Shown in pieces: positions 23,104 to 33,758 of a DNA stretch of 64,000 nucleotides. The DNA is from Austropuccinia psidii (Eukaryota; Basidiomycota; Pucciniomycetes; Pucciniales; Sphaerophragmiaceae): NCBI GenBank assembly GCA_023105745.1, contig JALGQZ010000002.1, positions 44,196,997 through 44,260,996 of the forward strand, given 5' to 3'. Made by a program: the position numbers and the translations under genes. How positions within the stretch are numbered: the stretch's first letter is position 1; each line of letters starts with the position of its first letter. Below the pieces are notes generated by a model. It was not told the DNA's origin, searched no databases, and was given only the letters and a program-made list of their open reading frames with translations.

Positions 23104-24564
23104 TCAAGCTTTTGAAGAATTGGGCCCAGGCTTGTCAGGATATAATAAATGAAAATCTTTGACGAGTTCAGGACAATTCTTGAGGTTTTCAGTTGGTTCC
23201 CAAGTGGATCTTTCTGGGTCTTGACTGAAACCTTTCCATTCCACCAGATACCATAATTTTCCTCTCTTGAGCTTTGAGTCCAGTATTTGAGAGACTTCCC
23301 ATTCTTCTCCTTCTTCAATGGTTATTGGAGGAGGAGGCTCTTGATGCCTATTTGGGATTGTTGACGTCTTGACTGGTTCCAAAAGGGAAATATGGAAAAC
23401 TGGGTGGATGGACTTCCATTGAGATGGGAGCTTGAGGTGGTAGGCATGAGTACTGACTTTCTTCAAGATTGGAAAAGGACCCAGCCATCTTTCAGACAGC
23501 TTTTTGGTGGGTCTGGTTGATTTGATGTTCTTGGAAGAGAGCCATACCATGTCACCGGGATTGAAAACAGGTGGACTTGCTCTACTTTTATCTGCATACC
23601 TCTTAAACCTGTTTATGGCAACTTCAAGTTCTCTCTTGACATCTTGCTGTACTGATTGGATTTTTGTTGATAACTTTCCGGCCGGAGTATCTTGAGTGAT
23701 GTGAACTGAGTCAAAATGAGGATCTCTTCCATAAACAGTGAAAAACGGTGATTGTTTTGTTGAAGAGTGGTCAGAGTTATTATAGGCAAATTCAGCCAGA
23801 GGGAGCCAGGTGTTCCAATCATCTTGATGATAGCTGACATACATCCGAAGGTACTGTTCTAGTATCTGATTTACCCTCTCTGTCTGTCCATCAGTTTCTG
23901 GGTGATAAGCAGTTGACAGATCTCTTGAAATCTTGAGCTGCTGACAAAGATTGGTCCAAAAGGAAGAAACAAAAAGAGAACCTCGATCACTAACAATGCT
24001 TGAAGGAAGGCCATGCTTTGAGAAAATATTCTTGATGAATAAATGGGCCAAATCTAATGAAGTGATTGAAGCTATTGTTGGAATAAAAACCGCCATTTTT
24101 GAGAATCTGTCCACTATGACAAGGATTGAGTCAAAGGAATTGGACAGTGGCAATTGAGTGATGAAATCCATTGAAAGACAAATCCAAGGACCACTTAGAA
24201 TTGGAAGAGGCTTGAGGAGTCCAAACTTCTTGTGATGAATATTTTTGTTTCTTGAACACTGTTGACAGGATGAGACATAATCCTTGATGAATTGAGTCAT
24301 GCCGGACCAGTGGAAATCCCGCTTGACAAGTTTGAGAGTCTTCTCTTGGCCAGGGTGTCCAGCTAGAGGATAGTCATGCCGCTTTTGAAGTATATTGAGT
24401 TGAATTGTGGGGTCATTTGGGACCACCACCCAATCTTTGAAAAGGAGAAGTTTGGAAGAGGAATCAAGAGAATAATCTGTGACAGATTTACCTTTACCCA
24501 AATCTTCAAGGACACTTCTATATTGAGAATCTTGCCACACTGCCTTCTGAATTGAATCAATCAA
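23104..24564 (-). pseudogene. Integrase and chromodomain of element C (open, but cut off by a stop)
   Basis: One frame of 486 codons. The zinc-binding domain HHCC is complete (HDYPLAGHPGQEK; SCQQCSRNK). The core has the catalytic Asp in LSMDFITQLP, Asp in IVSDRGSLF and Glu in PETDGQTERVNQILEQY. A GPF segment follows (RWLGPFPILKKVSTHAYHLK, then HPVFHISLLEPV), and a C-terminal chromodomain (GEEWEVSQILDSKLKRG, LWYLVEWKGF, STWEP). All parts expected of a chromovirus integrase are intact. It is in frame with the RNase H segment (24568-25026) but separated by one TGA at about 24565, so it is not joined to the rest of Pol. The Met at 24564 is only the first one after that stop, not a true start. Confidence 0.93.
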
Positions 24565-24567
24565 ATT

Positions 24568-25026
24568 TCAAAATGAATCCACCTTGACTGCAAAAAACTT
24601 TGAGGCTTGAATTTCATCTTGCTTGATTATCTTCTGATAGTTCATTGGATTCTTGCTGATGAAATCCTCCCCCCTCTCTGGGTAAACGTCGTCCCGACGT
24701 GACAAAGCATCTGGAAGGGTGGCCAAGAGGCCAGGGCGGTAAGTGATTGGGAAATGAAATTCAGATAGAAATTCAGCCCAGCGTGCTTGATGGCGAGTGA
24801 GAATCTTGGAAGACATAAAATATTGAAGAGATGAATGATCGGTGAGAACTTCAAAAGGGGAAGAAATGGAAAGAAGAAAAGCTCTCCAGTGCTTGAGAGC
24901 CCAGACAATGCCAAGGAGTTCCTTTTCATGAATCTCATGATTAAGCTCAGCTGGGAGAAGCTTGCGGCTATCAAATGCAATGGGATGTTTTCCTGAGTCA
25001 GAGACCTGACTCAGTACAGCACCCAA
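24568..25026 (-). pseudogene. RNase H domain of element C
   Basis: 152-codon segment with TDASDYALGAVLSQV (the first part lies just upstream of the Met), HEKELLGIVWALKHWRAFL, VLTDHSSLQYF and LPDALSRRDD, the usual RNase H blocks. It is out of frame with the RT ORF because of a 16-nt deletion at about 25075-25080 (visible against element A, 4505-4540). It ends at a TGA before the integrase. Normal role: degradation of the RNA strand. Confidence 0.92.
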
Positions 25027-25049
25027 GGCATAATCTGATGCATCAGTCC

Positions 25050-26873
25050 CTACAATGGTGGGTAGAGAAGGATTGGAGCAGTGGTGAATGCCTCTTTGAG
25101 TTGATGAAACTGTCTAAGAGCTTCCTCATTGAGGGGAAAACGGGAATCTTTCTTGAGGAAACTTGTGAGTGAACTAATTTTCTTTGAATAATTCTTGATG
25201 AAACGGCGGTAAAAATTGGCAAAGCCAAGGAATGATTGAAGAGCCTTGAGGTTTCTTGGAGGCGGCCAATTGAGAATTTGCTGGACTTTTACTTGGTCCA
25301 TCTTGAGGCCTTCAGAAGAAACAACATAACCTAAGTACTCTACACTAGAAACATGGAATAGGCATTTGGACGCCTTAGCAAAGAGGTTATTGGCTCTGAG
25401 TCTGGAAAGAACAGTGGACACATGAGTGACATGTTCTTCCTCAGATTTGGAAAAGACCATAATGTCATCCAAATAAACCACAACATAAACATCAAGAAGA
25501 TCGTAAAAAATATCATTGACAAGATTTTGAAAAGAAGCAGGAGCATTGGTAAGCCCAAAAGGCATAACCAAGTACTCATAACTACCATATTTGGTTCTAA
25601 AACAAGTCAAATGTTCATCACCTTCCTTGATTCTGAGCAGGTTGTATGCACCACGCAAATCAATCTTGGAGAAGATAGAAGAACCATTGAAAACAGTGAG
25701 AAGCTGGTTCATAGGGGGAACAGGATACTTGTTCTTCCTAGTAACAGCATTGAGTTTGCGGTAATCAACACACAAACGGAGGCCACCATCTTTCTTTTTG
25801 ACAGAAAGAACAGGTGCTCCTGTAGAAGAGGAGCTTGGCCGGATGAAACCTTTCTCTACATTCTCTGAAATGTAGGCCCTGAGTGTATCTGACTCTTGGT
25901 TTGATAAAGAGTAGATCACCCCAACTGGAGGTAGAGACCCCTCCAGCTTGATATGATGATCACAGGCGCGGTGAGGAGGAAGTTTCTCTGCCTTCACCTT
26001 GGAGAATACATCCAAGTATTGGTGATAAAAAGAAGGAAAAACCTTCATCACGGTTTCTATTTCTTCTGGCTCTTCCTCTTCATCCCACAGCTCCTCCAGG
26101 GAGTCATGATAAGATGAAGGAGGAAGGTCCATATTCCCAAAGAAGAGATGAAGTGAAGATACAGAATTATCTTCTCCAACATCTTGAATCTCTTTGAAGA
26201 CTTCATCTCTATATGATAGTAATGACTGATGGGAATTAAGGGAAGGAATATGGACAGAAGATGGAAATGATGGTGTTCTAGAATCACCAACCAGAGCTGC
26301 ACATGATTTGGCAGAAGAAAAGTCATTACTGAAAGAAATTAAAGGATCATTATAGTCCTTATGATCAGAATTAAAGGTGATCAATCCTTGCCTCCAATCA
26401 ATAAACGGATTAAAATGATTAAGAAAGTCAAAGCCCAATATGAGGTCTTCTCCCTTGGGAGTATCAATGACTAAAAAATCCCATTCAAAGCTTGGGAAGG
26501 AAGGGAGCTCAACCATATATTTAGTATGGTGAGTCACAAATAAAGAAGGAGACTCAGAGGAGTCTAAAATGATGAGGGGAATCTTCTCTGGAAGCTCTGA
26601 CGTAGTCAATGAATACTTGTGAACAAACTGCTTTGCAATAAATGAGTTGGTAGCACCAGAATCAATGAGAATACTGTAAAAAACATCAGAAAGAGAAGAA
26701 AAAACAAAAAATTTAAGAGAATTCTTGACACCAGTATTCAGAATGCACAATTGTGCTCTGGATGGAAAACTGTGAAGACCATTGAACACAACATGATCTT
26801 CACTCAGGCTTTTACCTGGCTGGGAAATTTGCCTGACGGTTGGGTAAGCTTGTTTTGAGGCCTTTTGAAACAA
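25050..26873 (-). pseudogene. Protease and reverse transcriptase of element C
   Basis: 607-codon frame. The protease active site ILIDSGATNSFIAKQF (Asp about residue 71) is intact. An acidic linker (about 255-275) precedes the RT (about 345-560): [47 protein letters not shown], the catalytic YLDD at 467-470, and LQSFLGFANFYRRFIKNYS. The frame ends early at TTAPILLYPPL because of a 16-nt deletion at the RT-RNase H junction. It overlaps the end of gag by about 70 nt in the -1 frame relative to gag, so expression as Gag-Pol by -1 frameshifting is plausible. The Met at 26873 may not be the real pol start. Confidence 0.93.
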
Positions 26874-28141
26874 GACTCAAGACTATGCTTCCCACCACAA
26901 TAGGTACAAAGACCCTCTTTGATTCTTCTTTCTTTTTCAGAATTCATGAGCTTGAAATCTTTATTCAATAAAGAAGAATGGGGCTTTTCCCTCTTCTGAA
27001 AATTCTTCTTCTTCTTTTGACTTGAGCTTGAAGAATTTTGAGGATGAGAAGAACTTGACTTTGAGGCTTCTGGCTTCTTCTCTTGATGATGAATCTTTTC
27101 ATTTTGCCTCTCATGGTACCTGGTATCAAGTTTTAGGGTAACGTCCATTAAGTCTTGAAGAGAGTCAATTCTTGAAGGATGGGAGGCCAATTGATCCAAA
27201 ATCCTGGATGGCAATCCCTTCCTGAAATGATGGATAAGAGCTCTTTCACCCCAATCCCCAATTCTTGAGACTAAACTCCTGAAATCAGCAATGTATAAGG
27301 ATACATGCCCACCTTCTTTCATTCTTAAAGAATCCAGCTCAGCTTCTGCTTTTCTGACTTCATTCGGGTCACCAAATAGAGTGAAGAGTTGAGATTCAAA
27401 TAAACGCCAAAAATTGAGGAGATAATTTGAGCCTTGATTGGTGAGATTGGAAAGATAAGGCTCAATCCATTTTGCAGCCCTTCCAATGAGAAATAAAGTG
27501 GAATAAAGAACTTTCTTTTTGTCTTGAGAGAAATTTGCCGGATCATTATGAAAGATAAGCTGGCATGACTGAATAAAGCTTCTGACTTTGAAGGGCTGAG
27601 TCCCATCAAAGCATTCCGGTGCCTTCATAGATAGAGTCTTGAAGGCTGGTGGTCTTGATGCTTCAGAAGATGAAGCTGCTTGAAGATTGGCCATAATCTG
27701 AGTCATTTGTTGCATAATGGCCAATAGAGATGGTTCAGACTGATGAGAGACAGGATGATTAGACTGGGCTAGAGTTGGCCCTCCAGTACCTTGGGATGCC
27801 TCCACCGGGGCAGGAGCACCTTCAGTACCATCAGACTCTTCCTCTTCCACAGAATTCTCCTCCTCCTCTTCACCATCTTCACCTGGACCTTTGAAAATAG
27901 TCCTTGAAGTTCCTGGAAATCCGCCAACTACCCCTGAAAATGAACTTAATCTTCTGGGCCCTCTTCCTTCCTTCCTGGATGGTGCTGCTCCTTCCATGCG
28001 GGGTCTTCTATCTAATTGGGCCCTCAGTTGAGGAACTGCTGGGGTGCCATCTAGAGGAGCTCTTGGAGTTGGAGTGAGAACAGCTTGAGCTCTGGCCTGA
28101 GATCTTGTCTGTCTTTCCGGAGGTGAATGTTGAACAGGCAT
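26804..28141 (-). CDS. Gag of element C, apparently intact
   Basis: 445-codon open frame beginning MPVQHSPPERQTRSQARAQ. A basic/proline-rich N-terminus is followed by an acidic run (about residues 65-95, EEEENSVEEEESDG). The capsid core comes next, with KAPECFDGTQPFKVRSFIQ, LYSTLFLIGRAAKWIEPYL, FGDPNEVRKAEAELDSLRM and HVSLYIADFRSLVSRIGDW. A nucleocapsid zinc knuckle near the C-terminus (CTYCGGKHSLESC, Cys-x2-Cys-x3-His-x4-Cys, one residue shorter than usual before His) is followed by basic and Gln/Ser stretches. No stop interrupts it. It packages element RNA. The Met at 28141 is the first in the frame and has an AT-rich leader upstream. It might still act in trans for related elements, which is inference. 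Confidence 0.88.
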   Translation of the reverse strand: MPVQHSPPERQTRSQARAQAVLTPTPRAPLDGTPAVPQLRAQLDRRPRMEGAAPSRKEGRGPRRLSSFSGVVGGFPGTSRTIFKGPGEDGEEEEENSVEEEESDGTEGAPAPVEASQGTGGPTLAQSNHPVSHQSEPSLLAIMQQMTQIMANLQAASSSEASRPPAFKTLSMKAPECFDGTQPFKVRSFIQSCQLIFHNDPANFSQDKKKVLYSTLFLIGRAAKWIEPYLSNLTNQGSNYLLNFWRLFESQLFTLFGDPNEVRKAEAELDSLRMKEGGHVSLYIADFRSLVSRIGDWGERALIHHFRKGLPSRILDQLASHPSRIDSLQDLMDVTLKLDTRYHERQNEKIHHQEKKPEASKSSSSHPQNSSSSSQKKKKNFQKREKPHSSLLNKDFKLMNSEKERRIKEGLCTYCGGKHSLESCFKRPQNKLTQPSGKFPSQVKA

Positions 28142-28851
28142 GATAACAGGAATAAAATTGAATTAAATGAATAAGAATCAAAATTTGCTTGAAGTGAAAA
28201 GAGTCAACAATCAAATCTTGAGGAAAATGAATGAATCAAAATGAAAATCTTCAAGTACGTCAATAAATCAAAATCAAATGAAGTCTTGAAGTCAAAGATC
28301 AATGAATCAAATCAATCAAAATCAAAATCTTGCAGAAAATCAATCAATCAAATGAAATCTTGAGGCAAAATCAGTTTATGTCAAAATTCTTGATATGAAA
28401 AATCAGCAAAATCAATGAAATCTTCAGGTCAATCAATTTTCTTGAGGTCAATATCAAATGTGTCAAATCAATCAGTCAATCAAAAATCAAGTGAATTCTT
28501 CTTTAAAAATCAAAATTCTTGAAGAATGAATCAATTATGAATCTTGATGTGAAAAACGTGTCTGAATATCTTGATGAAAAAATTTGAAAATCAAAGAAAA
28601 TCAAGATGACGCCTGAATTATGAATGAAATGAAACTTTGATGATTTGAAAAGATTTTAAAAGAATAACAAAATAAAAATGGGTCAGCTTTCAATTTTCAA
28701 AATGAAGAATGAATGAAAGAAAATTGAGAGATGACAATGAATCATTAAGTTCATAAGCGTAAAAGAATCATAATTTTGATGAAATGAGTGAATGAAATTA
28801 TAAAGAAAGAATGAACAGAATGAAAAAGAAATTATGAGTTAATTAATACAA
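28142..28851 (-). other. 5' leader of element C
   Basis: AT-rich leader with many loosely repeated AATCAA/ATCTTGA words (28200-28600). Directly inside the 5' LTR the minus strand reads TTGTATTAATTAACTC, with no TGG-type primer-binding site, unlike elements B, E and F. Confidence 0.6.
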
Positions 28852-30336
28852 TGTCACAGGGGCTCTAGTGGAAATACAAGAGTGGCCTGGCACTCAGCAA
28901 TCAGGGAACTCACTTGGAAGACTCCAAAAGAAATAAAGAATAAAAATAATAAGAATGAATTCCTCTAAAAGATATGCAGGTACTAGATGAGATGCAAAGA
29001 GGAAAAGGAAGCCAAATGGCCAAAGAGCCAACCAAGTAAGTCCTTAATCACTGTTTCAACCTTCCAAAAATGAATAATGGAATTAGTAAGGATATGACCA
29101 CCAAATATCCATTGACAGGCAAAGAAAGAGAAAGAGAAAGGTGCTAAATGACTGACTTAATAATATCAGTATTTGCTTAACTAAAATGAAAAGAAAATAG
29201 AGATAAAATAAAATAAAAGTATATTAATTAACTGGGGAAAAACCCCCCAGGGTGGAAAGGGTAGCCGGTATATGTGAAAAGTTGGGAGCTTGAGTTCTTC
29301 AGGCTGAAAACTGATCTGTATTGATCCTTGAGGCTGTATTGATTGTTTTGGGAATTGATACAGCTGGCTAATATTGAAATTGAATTGGGTTGAATGAACT
29401 TCCCATGCTTGAAAATGAAATACAGTTCTTGGTGGATCCAGACTGTATTGAAATGAATATGGTTGCCAAGATGGATTGAGTGGAGCTTTGACACTTGAAA
29501 ACTTCTTTTGGCACTGCCTCTTGAATACACTTTTGAGAATGAATTGAAAGTATTCCATTGGAAGGAATACTTGGAGTGAGAACAACCAATGACTGCTTGA
29601 TGGCGTCATTGGTCTTTGATGCTGAAACACTTGCTCTTGAGCCTTGATGATTCCTCTGAATGATTGGGTGCCTTGATGATGTGATGAGATGTTGGAATGT
29701 TGAAATGACCACTTGATATTGCCACCATTGAATTGCTGTTGAAAAATGATGTACAATGATATATAACATCATTTATGGCATATTGGTTCATTGGGAAGAA
29801 GATTACGTCCAAAGGTCTTGAGATGGAAAGGCAGAGGGCAAAAGGATGGATGAGATGGCTTCAGAGCTTGGAAAGGTGTTTCTGGGCCCTTTGGGGTTTT
29901 TGGCCACTTTTGGGTTCTGAGCCAAAAACTGGCCCAAAAGGTGGGAAAGTGTCTTTTGGACACTTTGTGTCAAAGTGCGCAAAAATGCGCAAATGTGCGC
30001 AAATATGCGCAAATGCGCAAAGTGCGCAAAAAGTGCGCAAATGCGCAAATGCGCATTATGAGCCCAAATGGCCAAAAACAGCCATTTGGGCCATTTCCCC
30101 TGGTTTTGAGGGAAATGACCAGAAATACCCATTTGGGCATAAATTGCCGCTATGGGTTCTGGATTGAGGTGAAGGGCCATGAAGGCTCCAAAACACAAAT
30201 GGCCGTAAAAGGTCCATAAGATGATGATGTGGCCATATTGGCCACTGGTGATGGATATGGCCAATTGGCCATAAGAGAACTATGGCTTGATATGCCATAT
30301 GGGGATCCAAGGAGTTGAATTGCCATGGTTGTGACA
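28852..30336 (-). repeat. 5' LTR of element C
   Basis: Near-identical partner of 20862-22299; 47 bp longer because of more TGCGCA units (nine at 29975-30054). Confidence 0.95.
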
Positions 30337-31955
30337 GCAAGCTCATGTGACAAATCATAAACACTGGTCGGTGATTCCCAATATTTCCATTGAAGGCTCT
30401 GTCACTAAGTCTTTCATCAGGATGTATTGCCTTACTTCTTTGTTCTGTTCAGCTGGGACAAAAGCCACTTTTTGTGAGTCAGCTCCTAAAATTCTATGCC
30501 TATCAGGTAACCTATTGAACCACTTTGGTTCAAAAAAAAAAATTGGGACATTCTTTGGTGTTGTTTCCAGTTTTGTAATGATTGGTACCTTTGGTTGGCA
30601 TTTCCTACGCTTTTGGGATTTTTTTTGTGTCATTTTGTCATGTTGCCTAATCCTTAAGTCCAAATTCCGAATGAAATTATTTGCACTCTCTGATCAATAG
30701 GGAAGTGTTTTGATAGCATACACTTTAAGATCAGGCTTATATTCATCATTGCTATGAGAACTCACATCTGCTAAAACTTTCAATTAATGCTTTGCATAAT
30801 TGTTGGCAAGAGCAAACTTGTATTGTCTGGTACGTAGCTACAAAAAGTCAAAGTTGCTAATTATTAAGGTGCAATTAGCAGAATTTATCCATAAAATGTA
30901 CTTACTTGTGTCCTGCACTTCTGTATCAACTTCTTTGGATCTTCCTGTGAGTTCCTTCCAGCTTCTTTAGCCTCTTTTTTGTACTTTTCAGTCATCACAT
31001 AGTGAATAAAATGATCATAAGCACTCCGGAGCAACCCAAGATTGTTTGCATATGATAGATGAGATCGCATATATTGGTAAGGCCCACTAGCTGCAATCTG
31101 ATGGAAATTCATCAAGGCTGCTAGTGACTACAGGCTTCATTGAATAAGGAATTGGGTGCATCTTCCAAATCTGGAGCTCAAGCACGTATCCCAAGCTTTG
31201 CCAACGTTGCCTTGATGTAATCAATATAAAATTGCTGAAGGTTAACAATGTGATTTCCAATTTTGATGCGGCCTGCACAAGCATCACGTAATGTCTGAAC
31301 TTCATCATGCTTTATAAGGGTGGTGCTCTGCTTGTTTGATGCAACATTTTCTATTTGGTCAGTTGTTCAAAATCTTTGATAGAACTCAGTAAGAAGTGAG
31401 TGGTCTACTGCAGGTGCAATGGATCCCTTCTTGACCATTCCCCATAGGAGTTTAATGTGATCAAACAGGGCTTCCTACAAAAAAAATCAGATAAGTATTG
31501 TAAAAATCAACATTAATCAACAAAGGCATACATACTTTAGTATACCTAAAGTCTTCTGGAGCCTCACGCATTAACTTTTGGTGAGGACTATGCTTTGGTG
31601 ATGGGGTAGTTGAGGTTTTATCATGCTTACTTTGTCCTGATGTTTTTTTTTATCTGTATGATTTTGAACAGGTGTTAAGTTTGAATTTTTGGAGCTCTTT
31701 GCATTTGATGGGCGTTTAGAAATACTGGTAGCTGGTGTTTTTACAAAATCTTGAGCTTTTTTTTTGAGTTGTGGGTTTATCTTGAGGTGCCGATTTCATT
31801 CCTAGAGCTTCAACTTTCTGCATCAGTGATGCAATTATCTCATCCCTTGCAAAAAGCAAATTTTTCAAGTCCTCAACCTCATTATGGTGAGAGTTTTCAG
31901 CTATGGGATTAGACTGATGGATAAAAGAGGAATAAGCAAAATGGTCCATGAGCAA
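30337..31955 (-). pseudogene. Rust-type multicopy gene remnant with two introns, disrupted by element C
   Basis: Minus-strand exons read, in order: a coiled, Lys/Gln-rich start (EVEDLKNLLFARDEIIASL, 31955 down); an exon boundary at an intron 31475-31545 (71 nt, GTATAC...TTGTAG); EALFDHIKLLWGMVKKGS; GRIKIGNHIVNLQQFYIDYI; SHLSYANNLGLLRSAYDHF and IHYVMTEKYKKEAKEAGRN; an intron 30838-30905 (68 nt, GTAAGT...TTGTAG); LRTRQYKFALANNYAKH; then IRNLDLRIRQHDK and EPKWFNRLPDRHRILGAD, with SQKVAFVPAE following. The last exon continues at 20634-20861 beyond element C. Stops (after NNYAKH, after TLPY) and a frameshift near 31110 make it a pseudogene. It resembles a large family of hypothetical rust proteins I recall; the function is unknown. 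Confidence 0.75.
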
Positions 31956-32850
31956 AGTAAGAAATTAATAATAATTTTTTCAAAAAAATCAAATCACATA
32001 AAAAGAGAGGGGAAGTGATAAAAGCAGGTGATGATGCTTGACTAGTAAATGCAGTCTTTTTTAAGCAGTCCAATTTTCAAAAAAGAACCTCAATGACTGA
32101 GGTAATTGCTGAGGTAATTATTGAGTTGATTAGGTGAGATGATTCTGATGAGGGCTGAGCTGAGGGTTATGATGACGTCCACTGAGCCCAAAGAGAAAAT
32201 AAACAAAGGAAGTACTATTTTCAATAATGTGAGGCAGAGTGGTGCTGCAGTTAACTATACAATGTACCACGCAATGGGAGTTGCATGCACAAATGCTGAG
32301 TCAGTGCACTGCCGCAGTCTGGAGGGACAGCTGTTTTCCAGTTGACTGGGCTCCCTGGGCTGTGGTGCTGATAATGAATTTACATGTGCTGCTTTCCAGC
32401 CGCCTGTGTCATACTGTACATGAATCATTTATTGTATTTGGTGTGTCCCTAAACTTTTCAGAACGTTGTACTGTTGCATGTGAGGGTACATCATATACTG
32501 ATAATGTCCATTCTTGTAAAAAGCACACTAGCTTACACTACATGCATTTTGCAGTTGTTACGGTCCACAGCAACACCCAATTGTTGCGGATGATTCAGCG
32601 TTTGTCAGGTGAAGCTGCGGACCGCAGCAGCTGAAAAATGCTGGTAGTGTTAGTGGTCAAGGTTCAGTTATCTGTTTTGAACTTTGAGCTAAGCACTTGG
32701 CTTGATTCCCCCTATCTGCAGGGTGGAAGTCCGGAGCTGAAAGTGGTCATCATGAAAACTGGATGGACAAAACTTAACTTTAGTCGGTTTCACACTAGTC
32801 AAGGCCATTTGGTTATCCACATGGCTTTATGCTTACCAGTTGAACCATGG
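31956..32850. other. Noncoding stretch upstream of the rust-type gene remnant
   Basis: Short ORFs on both strands (for example 32239-32634) show no motif. It may include the old promoter of the remnant on its left. I see no gene. Confidence 0.45.
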
Positions 32851-32859
32851 CCTGTTCAC

Positions 32860-32985
32860 AAGGTGTATGGTGGCATGCCACAGTACATGAATGATCAAAC
32901 CACCACCAAGGTGTATGGTGTCTTGACATAGTACATGGGAGAAAACACTGCTTAGAATGGTGTACGGTGGCATGCCACCGTACAT
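32860..32985. repeat. Palindromic repeats, including a 24-bp perfect palindrome
   Basis: Three related copies start with GGTGTA at about 32861, 32909 and 32959. The last, 32961-32984, is a perfect 24-bp palindrome with half-site TGTACGGTGGCA. The first (from 32862) differs from a perfect palindrome at two positions and the middle one is diverged. They lie where the next intron of the MFS gene remnant would be. Confidence 0.75.
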
Positions 32986-33034
32986 TTTTCATATCAGTAT
33001 GTCAGAAATATTAAAAGGTTGCAAAAGCGCTCAC

Positions 33035-33758
33035 CTTCAGCAAAGCCCAAAAAAAATCTTGCAAAAGAAGACAAATGTGAGGTTCTTCCTTGTTTCAAAC
33101 TTAAGTACAGAACCATTAAGCTGTTGATTCTTACTGCATGGCAAGCAGGCCCAAGTAACTCTTAAAAAATCCTTGTAAAGTGGTAATAACGCCCCATAAG
33201 ATGACAATGGCTGGCAAGCAGTGGTTTGGTCTTATTTTCCTCAACAACAAATTTACGGGAGGTCCAGCAATCTATATTTCAATTCAGCTTGTGAGTTTTG
33301 AACTTCAAGCAAGACAGCAGGTTAAAATTCCAGCTTGCCATGTAAGATCTAAGGAGGCACAAGTAATAAATATATATATATATATATAGTTTTCTTGAAA
33401 AAGGTATTATTCCTTTTTTTTAGCAAGGAATGGCTCACATAGAGGTAACCGTCAGGTCAATGGAATATTGAAAATTGGTCAGATGAAGTTATTTCTGGAG
33501 CCCTAGCAATAAGTGTTATAAGAAAGCTATTATTAAGTGTGCAGCAGAGAAGTAAAGTGAGAAATGTATGAATCTTTCTTACCTGCAATTCGCGCATTGG
33601 CTAATTTAGGATAAAATTCAGAACAAATCAGAGGTAATGTTTTGGGCATGAGTAGAAAGCTCCAAAGCAAACAATTATAAATAATTTTGAGAAATTCACC
33701 TATGTTAGACTTATCAAGGATACTCAAAAGGAAAAACATGGACACCGCTAGTATGATG
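33035..33758 (-). pseudogene. MFS transporter gene remnant (five short exons)
   Basis: Exons joined at GT...AG boundaries reproduce the first helices of a fungal major facilitator (anion:cation symporter type). 33700-33758 reads IILAVSMFFLLSILDKSNI. 33583-33600 (18 nt) reads NARIAG. 33451-33502 reads LQK, a stop, then LHLTNFQYSIDLT. About 33135-33276 reads AGPPVNLLLRKIRPNHCLP, then ILWGVITTLQGFFKSYLG. 33035-33057 (23 nt) reads FFLGFAEG. These match the family pattern of LDRSNIGNARIAGL, LT.NQYNIALT, P.NLLLK..GP, WG.VTT.QGF and RFFLG.FEGG. The nonsense codon in exon 3 and Gln where Arg is expected before FFLG show decay. The N-terminus and everything after the exon ending at 33035 are missing. 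The substrate cannot be said. Confidence 0.75.

Larger units (their letters stand above)
20862..30336 (-). mobile_element. Full-length chromodomain Gypsy retrotransposon C
   Basis: Both LTRs start TGTCACA and end TGTGACA (7-bp perfect inverted ends). The element is flanked by GCAAG on both sides (20857-20861 and 30337-30341), a perfect 5-bp target-site duplication. The length is 9,475 bp. The minus-strand order is 5' LTR, leader, gag, protease-RT, RNase H, integrase-chromodomain, 3' noncoding, polypurine tract, 3' LTR. The two LTRs differ at about fifteen bases by eye over about 1,438 bp, plus one repeat-length change, so it is the youngest large insertion here. Despite this, pol carries one 16-nt deletion and one nonsense codon. 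It interrupts the last exon of a host-gene remnant. Confidence 0.95.

Noticed and set aside
33370..33388. TA microsatellite as a feature of interest
   Set aside because: A short dinucleotide run within an intron-like stretch; ordinary in AT-rich DNA.
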